Shown piece by piece: positions 1 to 6,410 of a stretch of 19,647 bases of DNA (positions are counted from its first letter, which is position 1; each line of letters begins with the position of its first letter). Position numbers and translations under genes: made by a program. A model generated the notes under the pieces. That model ran no database searches and was not told the origin of the DNA. It saw only the letters and a program-made list of their open reading frames with translations. This DNA comes from Nitrogeniibacter sp041600915 (GTDB taxonomy: Bacteria; Pseudomonadota; Gammaproteobacteria; Burkholderiales; Rhodocyclaceae), in assembly GCA_041600915.1 (NCBI GenBank), contig JBFIJC010000037.1:1-19647 (forward strand), read 5' to 3'.

Positions 1-26
1 TGCAGCTCTTGCGCGAGGCAGTGTAA
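1..26 (+). CDS. C-terminal end of an upstream gene (partial)
   Basis: The first bases read in frame 3 as QLLREAV followed by a TAA stop at 24-26. This looks like the tail of a coding region entering from the left. Seven codons are too few to identify a product, and the reading could be chance. The following 36 bases to the next start codon hold a promoter-like element. Confidence 0.35.
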
Positions 27-37
27 GCGCATGCCGC

Positions 38-46
38 TGATATACT
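38..46 (+). promoter_or_regulatory. Extended -10 promoter element for rmuC
   Basis: TGA at 38-40 directly precedes TATACT at 41-46, which fits the extended -10 pattern TGn-TATAAT with five of six bases. No good -35 hexamer is visible at the usual distance, which extended -10 promoters can tolerate. Transcription would start near 53, giving only about a 10-base leader before the ATG at 63. No Shine-Dalgarno sequence is visible there. The assignment is an inference from sequence only. Confidence 0.35.
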
Positions 47-62
47 CGGCCTCTTTTTTCAA

Positions 63-1493
63 ATGGACAGTGCAGTGACCGAGCAAGAGATTCAGTACGC
101 ATTGATCGCCGCCGTGTTGGTCTTGCTGGTGGCGGTGCTGGTGTTGATCCTGCGGGTGCGCCGTTTGGAATCCGATTTGCCCGGGCAGTTGGTTGGCGCA
201 GTGCACGATGCGCTGGAGGCGCAGCACCGCGAGATGCTCGGTGATCTGCATACCGGTCTGGGGCGTCAGGCCGATCGCCTGACTGAAGCCAGCGAGTCGC
301 AGAGCGAGCGCTTGCGCGGCCGGGTCGACGGCGAGCTTCGCCTGACCCGTGATGCCATGCACGGCCTGCAATCCTTGATGCAGACGCAGCTCGCTGATCA
401 GCGCAGCGAAATGCAGTTGCGCCTGAATGAACTCAGTGGCGCGCTGCAAAGCGCTAACGCGCGCCTGCGCAGTGAAATGATCGAGCAGACCCTGGCGCGT
501 CTGGGTGAGCACGCGCGCGCCGACCGGGAGCTGCTGCAAAACGGTTTGCGCAGTGCCTCTGAACAGATGGCCAAGAGCAGCGAGGCGCTTAACCGGACGG
601 TGAATGAGCGGCTGGAAGCGATTACGGGGCAGGTGCATCAGCGCCTGGACGAAGGCTTCAAGAAAACCAACGAAACGTTTACCAATGTGATGGCGCGCCT
701 GGCCACCATCGACGAAGCACAGAAGAAGATCGACGGCCTGACCACTAACGTGGTGAGCCTGCAGGAGCTGCTTGGGGACAAGCGCGCGCGCGGTGCATTC
801 GGCGAGGTGCAGCTCGAAGCGCTGGTGCGCAATTCGCTGCCGCCGGACGGCTACGAGTTCCAGGCCACGCTGTCAGGCAACGTGCGGGTGGACTGCCTGC
901 TGACGCTGCCCGAGCCGACGGGCCGGGTGGCGGTGGACTCCAAGTTCCCCCTCGAAAACTACCACCGCATGTTTGAGGTTGGTGTGGCGGAGTCTGACCG
1001 GCGTGCCGCGCAGAGTGCCTTCCGCACCGACGTGAAGCGGCATGTGGACGCCATCGCCAGTAAATACATCATTGCTGGTGAGACCTCGGATGGCGCGGTG
1101 ATGTTTGTGCCGGCCGAGGCGGTGTTTGCCGAGATCCATGCCTATCACCCGGAGGTGGTGGGCTACGCGCAGGAGCGGCGCGTGTGGATCGTGTCGCCGA
1201 CGACCTTGATGGCGATTCTCAATACCGCGCGTGCGGTGCTCAAGGATGTTGAAACCCGCAAGCAGATCCATGTGATCAAGGATGCGCTGTCCAAGCTGGC
1301 CAAGGACTTTCACCGCTTCGACGATCGCATGCAGGCGCTGGTGCGGCATATCGAACAGGCCGGCAAGGACGTCAAGGACGTTCAGGTCAGCTCACGCAAG
1401 ATCAGCGCGCACTTCCAGAAAATCGAGTCGGCCAAGCTCGACGAATTGCCTGAGGATCTGGGCGAAGATAGGGACGACTCCGAAGACGCGTGA
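63..1493 (+). CDS. rmuC: RmuC family DNA recombination protein
   Basis: RmuC family protein of 476 residues, close to the E. coli length of 475. The family limits recombination at inverted repeats and is proposed to be a nuclease of the PD-(D/E)XK superfamily. Residues 13-30 form one hydrophobic N-terminal helix, followed by a charged, heptad-like coiled coil to about residue 230. The conserved RmuC domain then spans about 235-440. Within it D277 and the VDSK motif (D292, K294) match the superfamily metal-binding and catalytic pattern. The tail is acidic. The ATG at 63 has no clear Shine-Dalgarno sequence; a GTG four codons later is an alternative. The gene converges on moaA across a repeat. 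The family call is firm; the nuclease activity is inferred from the family. Confidence 0.93.
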   Translation: MDSAVTEQEIQYALIAAVLVLLVAVLVLILRVRRLESDLPGQLVGAVHDALEAQHREMLGDLHTGLGRQADRLTEASESQSERLRGRVDGELRLTRDAMHGLQSLMQTQLADQRSEMQLRLNELSGALQSANARLRSEMIEQTLARLGEHARADRELLQNGLRSASEQMAKSSEALNRTVNERLEAITGQVHQRLDEGFKKTNETFTNVMARLATIDEAQKKIDGLTTNVVSLQELLGDKRARGAFGEVQLEALVRNSLPPDGYEFQATLSGNVRVDCLLTLPEPTGRVAVDSKFPLENYHRMFEVGVAESDRRAAQSAFRTDVKRHVDAIASKYIIAGETSDGAVMFVPAEAVFAEIHAYHPEVVGYAQERRVWIVSPTTLMAILNTARAVLKDVETRKQIHVIKDALSKLAKDFHRFDDRMQALVRHIEQAGKDVKDVQVSSRKISAHFQKIESAKLDELPEDLGEDRDDSEDA

Positions 1494-1520
1494 TCGCTCA
1501 TCGAGTCTTGTGTCGTGAGT

Positions 1521-1689
1521 GTGTGGGCTACACCGCTCGCCCGCCGGGCCGCCCCAAGGGCGAGCGCGCCCCCCTCGGTGGGCAGCGAACGTAGTGAGCG
1601 TGGGGGCTGCACCGCTCGCCCGCCGGGCCGCCCCAAGGGCGAGCGCCGCCCCCTCGGGGGGCAGCGAACGTAGTGAGCGTGGGGGCTAC
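1521..1689. repeat. Tandem 79-bp GC-rich intergenic repeat, two copies plus a partial third
   Basis: Two copies of a 79-bp unit lie head to tail between the convergent rmuC and moaA. The shared block beginning ACCGCTCGCC starts at 1532 and again at 1611, and GCAGCGAAC recurs at 1582 and 1661, so the period is exact with only a few substitutions. A third partial copy ends near 1689. Each unit contains an inverted repeat, CGCTCGCCC (1534-1542) with GGGCGAGCG (1558-1566), plus a G/C-run hairpin and the segment GCAGCGAACGTAGTGAGCG. From memory, similar elements are scattered through betaproteobacterial intergenic regions. It may act as a bidirectional transcription stop; that role is inferred. 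Confidence 0.85.
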
Positions 1690-1694
1690 TTTCC

Positions 1695-2741
1695 TCAGCC
1701 GCCGATGTAGGACATCTCGATGCGCTTGAGTTCGTGCGTATTTTCGGTGCGAATTTCTGAATAGCGGTCGCTGCGGGCCTGCCAGGTGCGGTGGATGATG
1801 GCCGCCAGTTCTTCATCGCTGGCGCCGTCGCGCAGGGGGGCGCGCAGCTCGTGCCCCTCGTTGGCAAACAGGCAGGTGTAGAGCTTGCCCTCGGTCGACA
1901 GGCGAATGCGCGTACAGGTGCTGCAGAAGGCTTGTGTGACCGAGGAAATGACGCCGACTTCGCCATCGCCATCCACATAGCGCCAGCGCTCGGCGACTTC
2001 ACCGGTGTAGTTCGGCTGGGACGATTCGAGCGGGAAGACGGCGTGGATGCGGTCGATGACTTCGCGGGACGGAACGACATCATCCAGTCGCCAGCCGTTG
2101 GAGGCGCCGACATCCATAAACTCGATGAAGCGCAGGATATGGCCCGAGCCTTTGAAGTGGCGTGCCATGCCGATGATCTGGTGATCATTGACGCCGCGCT
2201 TGACCACCATGTTTACCTTGACCGGACTCAGCCCGGCCTCGCGCGCGGCTTCGATGCCGGCGAGCACGTCGGCGACGGGAAAGTCGGCGTCGTTGATTTT
2301 CTTGAAGATGTCGTCGTCCAGCGCGTCAAGACTCACGGTGACACGGCGAAGGCCGGCGTCGGCCAGTTTTTGCGCCATGCGCGGCAGCAATACGCCGTTG
2401 GTGGTGAGCGTGACTTCGACCTCGGGCAGAGCCGCGAGGGCCTTGATCAGCTGGTCTACATTACGGCGCAGCAGGGGCTCGCCCCCGGTGATGCGGATCT
2501 TGCGTACGCCATTGGCGACAAAAATGCGTGCAATACGGACGATCTCCTCGAAGCTGAGGAGTTCGGAGCGTGCGAGGAATGTGTAGTCTTTGCCGAAGAC
2601 CGCGCGCGGCATGCAATACACGCAGCGAAAATTGCAGCGGTCGGTGACGGAGATGCGCAGATCGCGCACCGGGCGACCGCGCTGGTCAGCGAGTTTGAAC
2701 GGCGCTGCAGTGTCGAAGGAAGTGGCGGACATCGGATTCAT
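1695..2741 (-). CDS. moaA: GTP 3',8-cyclase MoaA (molybdenum cofactor biosynthesis)
   Basis: Radical SAM enzyme of 348 residues that, with MoaC, converts GTP to cyclic pyranopterin monophosphate, the first step of molybdenum cofactor synthesis, in the cytoplasm. The N-terminal radical SAM motif CNFRCVYC gives cluster ligands C36, C40 and C43. The second [4Fe-4S] cluster ligands are C273, C276 and C290. The protein ends in the conserved double glycine (residues 347-348) needed for activity. ITGGEPLL is the SAM-binding GGEP motif. No other moa, moe or mob gene is in the window, so it is separate from a cofactor operon here. The ATG at 2741 is preceded by a distant, weak GGCAGG; Met4 is an alternative start. 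A TATAAC (-10-like) lies upstream at about 2765-2770 on the minus strand. Confidence 0.96.
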   Translation of the reverse strand: MNPMSATSFDTAAPFKLADQRGRPVRDLRISVTDRCNFRCVYCMPRAVFGKDYTFLARSELLSFEEIVRIARIFVANGVRKIRITGGEPLLRRNVDQLIKALAALPEVEVTLTTNGVLLPRMAQKLADAGLRRVTVSLDALDDDIFKKINDADFPVADVLAGIEAAREAGLSPVKVNMVVKRGVNDHQIIGMARHFKGSGHILRFIEFMDVGASNGWRLDDVVPSREVIDRIHAVFPLESSQPNYTGEVAERWRYVDGDGEVGVISSVTQAFCSTCTRIRLSTEGKLYTCLFANEGHELRAPLRDGASDEELAAIIHRTWQARSDRYSEIRTENTHELKRIEMSYIGG

Positions 2742-2885
2742 CGGCGTTGTGAATACCTGCCGATGTTATAGCAGACGGCGCCGTCGGGGTCTTGTTCGTG
2801 GGCAAATCCGGTGCAGATTGTCCGGGAAATGGCGTCAGGTCGGGCACGAAATCGTGTCGATCTGATACGCTTGCCGACGGAATAG

Positions 2886-2917
2886 AAAAAGGGGCTGTCG
2901 CTAGGCGACAACCCCTT
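2886..2917 (-). terminator. Intrinsic terminator of tRNA-Asn
   Basis: On the minus strand the tRNA is followed by a stem AAGGGG, one mismatch, TGTCGC, a three-base loop, then GCGACA and CCCCTT, ending in a U run (plus-strand A run 2886-2890). The arms are 2889-2901 and 2905-2917. It begins eight bases after the CCA end of the tRNA. Confidence 0.88.
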
Positions 2918-2924
2918 GTATTCT

Positions 2925-3000
2925 TGGCTCCCCGACCTGGGCTCGAACCAGGGACACACGGATTAACAGTCCGTTGCTCTACCAACTGAGCTATCGGGGA
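2925..3000 (-). tRNA. tRNA-Asn (anticodon GUU)
   Basis: A 76-base cloverleaf reads on the minus strand. The acceptor stem TCCCCGA pairs with TCGGGGA, followed by discriminator G and an encoded CCA. The D loop contains AGTTGGTAGA and the T loop contains GGTTCGAGCC. The anticodon loop CTGTTAA places GTT as anticodon, so it reads asparagine codons AAC and AAU; discriminator G fits asparagine identity. It is a single tRNA, with its own promoter and terminator, divergent from the AsmA-like gene. Confidence 0.97.
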
Positions 3001-3015
3001 ACTGGAGAAGCGCGA

Positions 3016-3044
3016 ATTATAGGAATGCCAAAAACCGCTGTCAA
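3016..3044 (-). promoter_or_regulatory. Consensus sigma-70 promoter of tRNA-Asn
   Basis: On the minus strand TTGACA (3039-3044) is followed by a 17-base spacer and TATAAT (3016-3021), a full match to both consensus hexamers. The discriminator is G/C-rich (TCGCGC), as in growth-rate and ppGpp-controlled stable RNA promoters. Transcription should start near 3009, giving a leader of about nine bases before the tRNA. Confidence 0.93.
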
Positions 3045-3114
3045 CGTCTTTTACGTTTTTTGTGCGAAAATGCTATCCGACTATTGCTGCTGAGGGCCTC
3101 CGCCGCGACTAGCT

Positions 3115-5004
3115 ATGAACTTTGAAGACACTGTTTACGTCAAGACCGAGCTCGGCGATGCAAGGGCGAAACAGCCGCGGTCGATCAGTTCGCATGAGCT
3201 GCGTGCGACGCTGCTGTTGATCGATGGCCGAATCACCGTTCGGGAAATGAAACGCCGCTTTGGCTCGTCGCTGGCCATCGACCCGGCGGTCAGCGAATTG
3301 CTGCGTGAAGGTTTGATTCAAGCCAAGCCACTTGCCGCCGACGCGGCTTTGCCTGCGGCCGAAGGGGACGAGGATATTGTCGAATCGCAGCTCGTCGTCG
3401 TTGAAGTGCCAGACGCCGATGAAGCCATGGTCGAAGTGGTAGATATTGAGCCCGCCGAAAAGCCCGGCGCGGCTGTTGAGATCGAGGGCGATTCAGACGA
3501 GCGCGCGCGTGCTGAGCCTGCAGGCGAGATTCGCGCTCATGACAGCGCATCTGATCCGGATGGTCAGCAGGAGCCCGTCGTCGGCGATCCTGAGCGTAAT
3601 AAACAGATTGCTGACGAGTTGCCCGAGATGGTCGTCACCCCGCGCCTGGCTGATAGCACACGCGGCGGGATGCTCGCGCTGGGCTTTTTTGTCGAGCGCC
3701 TGTGGCGGGGCTTTTTGCCGGTCGCCGCCTTCGTTTTGGTCGGCGCCTTGGTCGTTGCTGCCTTCTTGCTTCCCGAACGCTATCGTTCCGAAATCGAGTC
3801 AGCGATGACGACGCAACTGGGGACGCCTGTGCGCTTCGGTGGGTTGCGCGCGGCTTTTGCGGGCGGGGGCTCTTTGCAGTTGAGCGATGTGCGCGCAGAG
3901 GCCATCCCGTCGCTGCGCGCGGCAGAGGTGTATCTGATTCCCGACTGGCCGGCGACCCTGCGCGCGGTTGATTGGCGCGTCACAGTAAAAATCACCGAGC
4001 TACGAGGCACGCCATCGGCATTTGCGCGCGTTCTGGATATGCCTGCTCGTTCCGCTGCGGTCGTGGAGACCTTGTTTGATAACGTGAGTGTGACCGCTGG
4101 CGGCGAGCAATGGCCTGTGCTCTCTGGCAGTGTTACGCACAATGAAATGGGTGCCGTGGCGACTTTGCGGGATGCTCTGGGTGGATTGTCCGTGACAGCT
4201 ACCGGAGACGGCGACGCGCTACGCGTGGATGCCGTGGCGGTGAATCAAGGGCTGCCTGTGTTTTCGCAGATTCCGGTCAACACCTTGCAGATCGTCGGTC
4301 GGCTGAGCGATAGCGGTTTTGACGTAACCAGTTTCGGGGCGAGCGCGCTCAACGGAAAGCTGTCCGGATCGGCCAGACTGGCATGGGAAGACGGCGCGCG
4401 ACTCAGCGCCGAGGTGGTGCTGAGTCAGATCGATGCGGAAGGTTTGCTCAAACAACTCGGCAGCAGTGTCCGGTTGAGCGGTGCGTTGTCCGGTGAGTTT
4501 TCCTTGGAGGCCGTTGCGGCGCATCCGTCGGAGATTCGGTTTGCGTCAGGCTTGAATGGTCGTTTTGATGTGGCCAACGGCGCGCTCGGCGGCATCGATT
4601 TGGGTGCGGCCATGCGCGAGCGAGGCAGCGGCAAGATCCAGGGTGGGGAAACACGCTTTGAGCAGTTGTCCGGGAAGCTGATACGTAAGCCGGAGGGTCT
4701 GGAGGTCCGCTTGACTCGCCTGGAGGCCGGTGCGCTGGAAGCGGGTGGTACGCTCAGAGTGGGGCCGCTTGAGGCGCTTTCGGGGTCCTTGAGCACGGTC
4801 GTTGGCCGGGGTGAGCGTCGCGTTCGCCTGCCGGTGGATATTGGCGGCTCCTTGGCGGCGCCCACACTGGAAGCGCGTCTGCCGCCGCCTGTGGTTGAAG
4901 CACCCTCGGTGCCGGTGGAAAGCAGAGAGAACGAGTCGCCGGCATTTACCGAGAATCCCGGTGCGTCTCTGGAGGTGCCCGTTGTGCCCGGCAGTTTGCG
5001 CTGA
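3115..5004 (+). CDS. Single-pass membrane protein with N-terminal helical module and AsmA-like periplasmic region
   Basis: I do not recognise a named gene for this 629-residue protein. Residues 1-70 form a compact helical module (EL-R-LL-IDG-TV-EM pattern) resembling a small winged-helix or regulatory domain. Residues 83-172 are an acidic, probably disordered linker. Residues 200-219 form one clear membrane helix with an arginine-rich cytoplasmic side (RLWRG) before it. The rest, about 220-629, should be periplasmic and is rich in beta-strand repeats. The segment 482-496 (FDVANGALGGIDL) and the following blocks resemble the C-terminal part of AsmA/TamB-type proteins, which span the envelope and are linked to lipid transport. 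The ATG at 3115 is the first in frame, but a GAGGG at 3092-3096 is too far for a normal ribosome site, so the start is uncertain. It stands alone: divergent from tRNA-Asn and closed by a palindromic terminator. Function unknown. Confidence 0.85.
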   Translation: MNFEDTVYVKTELGDARAKQPRSISSHELRATLLLIDGRITVREMKRRFGSSLAIDPAVSELLREGLIQAKPLAADAALPAAEGDEDIVESQLVVVEVPDADEAMVEVVDIEPAEKPGAAVEIEGDSDERARAEPAGEIRAHDSASDPDGQQEPVVGDPERNKQIADELPEMVVTPRLADSTRGGMLALGFFVERLWRGFLPVAAFVLVGALVVAAFLLPERYRSEIESAMTTQLGTPVRFGGLRAAFAGGGSLQLSDVRAEAIPSLRAAEVYLIPDWPATLRAVDWRVTVKITELRGTPSAFARVLDMPARSAAVVETLFDNVSVTAGGEQWPVLSGSVTHNEMGAVATLRDALGGLSVTATGDGDALRVDAVAVNQGLPVFSQIPVNTLQIVGRLSDSGFDVTSFGASALNGKLSGSARLAWEDGARLSAEVVLSQIDAEGLLKQLGSSVRLSGALSGEFSLEAVAAHPSEIRFASGLNGRFDVANGALGGIDLGAAMRERGSGKIQGGETRFEQLSGKLIRKPEGLEVRLTRLEAGALEAGGTLRVGPLEALSGSLSTVVGRGERRVRLPVDIGGSLAAPTLEARLPPPVVEAPSVPVESRENESPAFTENPGASLEVPVVPGSLR

Positions 5005-5017
5005 GATGCTTAAGCGA

Positions 5018-5053
5018 CAACTAAAACGGCGCCCGCGGGCGCCGTTTTAGTTG
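5018..5053. terminator. Bidirectional terminator, 36-bp perfect palindrome
   Basis: CAACTAAAACGGCGCCCG is followed directly by its exact reverse complement, centred between 5035 and 5036. It lies 13 bases after the stop at 5004 and 14 bases before the end of the convergent aminotransferase gene. The G/C core has A-run and T-run flanks on either side, so it can act as an intrinsic terminator in both directions. Confidence 0.88.
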
Positions 5054-5067
5054 AGCTCAGCCGCAGT

Positions 5068-6276
5068 TTAATTTGCGAGAACCGATGCAATCGCCTTGGC
5101 GACCGCGTCGATATTTTTGCTGTTGAGTGCCGCCAGGCAGATGCGGCCGGTCGACACGGCGTAGATGCCATGCGCGTCTTTCATCTGCTCGACCTGTGCA
5201 GCCGTCAGCCCGGTAAAGGAGAACATGCCGCGCTGCTGGATGACGAAGGAGAAGTCTTGCTTGACGCCAGCGGCTGCAATGCGCTCGACCAGCTGGGTAC
5301 GCATCAGGCGGATACGGTCGCGCATGCCGGCCAGCTCATCTTCCCATTGCGCGCGCAGGGCCGGATCGGACAGCACGGTGGCCACCACGATGCCGCCATG
5401 TGTCGGCGGGTTGGAGTAGTTGGTGCGAATGACGCGCTTGACCTGTGAGAGCACGCGAGCCGAGGTGTCGCGGTCGGCGGTGACGACGGTCAGTGCGCCA
5501 ACCCGCTCGCCGTACAGGGAGAACGACTTGGAGAAGGAGCTGGAGACGAAAAACTCCAGGCCTGAGTCGGCAAACAGGCGCAGGGCGGCGGCGTCGGCTT
5601 CGATGCCGTCGGCAAAGCCCTGGTAGGCCATGTCGACAAAGGCCACCAGATTGCGCGCGCGGATGACATCAATGACTTGCTGCCATTGTGCGAGTGTGAT
5701 GTCGGCCCCGGTGGGGTTGTGGCAGCAGGCATGCAGGACGATGATCGAGCCGGCGGCGAAGCCGTTGAGGGCGTCAAGCATGGCGCTGAAGTTGACGCCA
5801 CGGGTGCTCGCGTCATAGTACGGGTAGGTGCCCACTTCGAAACCGGCGGCTTCGAACAGCGCGCGGTGGTTTTCCCAGCTCGGGTCGCTGATGTAGACCT
5901 TGGCGTTCGGGTCCAGACGATTCAGGAAGTCGGCACCAACTCTCAGCGCACCGGTGCCGCCCAGGGCTTCGATGGTGACGGCGCGGCCGGCTTCGACCAG
6001 TGCCGAATTGGCACCAAAGAGCAGCGTCTGAACGGCTTTGTTGTAGGCTGCGGCACCTTCGATGGGCTGATAACCTCGCGGCGGCGCCAGTTTGTTGCGC
6101 TGCTCTTCGGCGACTTTGACTGCCGCCAGGAGCGGAATCTTGCCGTTGTCGTCGTAGTACACGCCGACGCCGAGGTTAACTTTTTCGGCACGGGTGTCAG
6201 CCTGGAAGGCTTCGTTGAGGCCGAGGATCGGATCGCGCGGTGCCATTTCTACCGCAGCAAAGATCGACGTGGTCAT
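5068..6276 (-). CDS. tyrB: Aromatic/aspartate aminotransferase (class I, PLP-dependent)
   Basis: Class I aminotransferase of 402 residues that moves amino groups between aspartate or aromatic amino acids and 2-oxoglutarate in the cytoplasm. K250 in SSSFSKSFSLYGERVG is the pyridoxal phosphate Schiff-base lysine. N187 (CCHNPTG), D215, W134 and R258 match other cofactor contacts, and a C-terminal arginine (STGRICLA) fits the substrate carboxylate-binding residue. The stretches VNLGVGVYYDDNGKIPLL, LGGTGALRVGADFL and SFSLYGERVG look more like E. coli TyrB than AspC, so I favour tyrB; substrate range is inferred. I chose the ATG at 6276 because GGAG precedes it by five bases; an in-frame ATG at 6309 adds an unlikely proline-rich 11-residue extension. 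Divergent from uvrB. Confidence 0.93.
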   Translation of the reverse strand: MTTSIFAAVEMAPRDPILGLNEAFQADTRAEKVNLGVGVYYDDNGKIPLLAAVKVAEEQRNKLAPPRGYQPIEGAAAYNKAVQTLLFGANSALVEAGRAVTIEALGGTGALRVGADFLNRLDPNAKVYISDPSWENHRALFEAAGFEVGTYPYYDASTRGVNFSAMLDALNGFAAGSIIVLHACCHNPTGADITLAQWQQVIDVIRARNLVAFVDMAYQGFADGIEADAAALRLFADSGLEFFVSSSFSKSFSLYGERVGALTVVTADRDTSARVLSQVKRVIRTNYSNPPTHGGIVVATVLSDPALRAQWEDELAGMRDRIRLMRTQLVERIAAAGVKQDFSFVIQQRGMFSFTGLTAAQVEQMKDAHGIYAVSTGRICLAALNSKNIDAVAKAIASVLAN

Positions 6277-6319
6277 GTTCGCTCCATCTGTGGGCGGCGG
6301 CTGCGCCACCCTGGGTGAG

Positions 6320-6348
6320 TTGCGCCGACAGGTGCGACGCGAAATAAT
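6320..6348 (+). promoter_or_regulatory. Possible sigma-70 promoter for uvrB
   Basis: TTGCGC (6320-6325) and AATAAT (6343-6348) are 17 bases apart on the plus strand in the tyrB/uvrB divergent gap. The -10 matches five of six consensus bases but the -35 only three. I see no CTGT-N8-ACAG LexA box in 6277-6410. Weak prediction. Confidence 0.35.
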
Positions 6349-6372
6349 CGAAAACTGAACTTATTCATGGCC

Positions 6373-6388
6373 CACAGGTTTTCCTGTG
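6373..6388. promoter_or_regulatory. Inverted repeat in the uvrB leader
   Basis: CACAGG (6373-6378), a TTTT loop (6379-6382) and CCTGTG (6383-6388) form a perfect 6-bp stem 22 bases upstream of the uvrB ATG. If transcription starts near 6355 it lies in the mRNA leader. It could be an operator or a small RNA hairpin. Its spacing and outward-facing halves do not fit a LexA box. Confidence 0.45.
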
Positions 6389-6410
6389 CGCACAAGGCGA
6401 AAATTCTAGC

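Noticed and set aside
1519..1710. 63-codon reading frame in the repeat, containing a SERSERGG-like stretch
   Set aside because: It is a translation of the 79-bp repeat, with no ribosome site. Such peptides are known artefacts of this repeat type.
2925..3000. tRNA-Asn as an integration site for a mobile element
   Set aside because: No integrase gene and no repeat of the tRNA 3' end is seen in the window; flanking genes are ordinary core genes.
6277..6309. 11-residue extension of the aminotransferase from the ATG at 6309
   Set aside because: The GGAG site sits just before the ATG at 6276, and the extension is proline-rich and not family-like.
6373..6388. LexA (SOS) box upstream of uvrB
   Set aside because: The half-sites face outward with a four-base centre; a LexA box needs CTGT-N8-ACAG.
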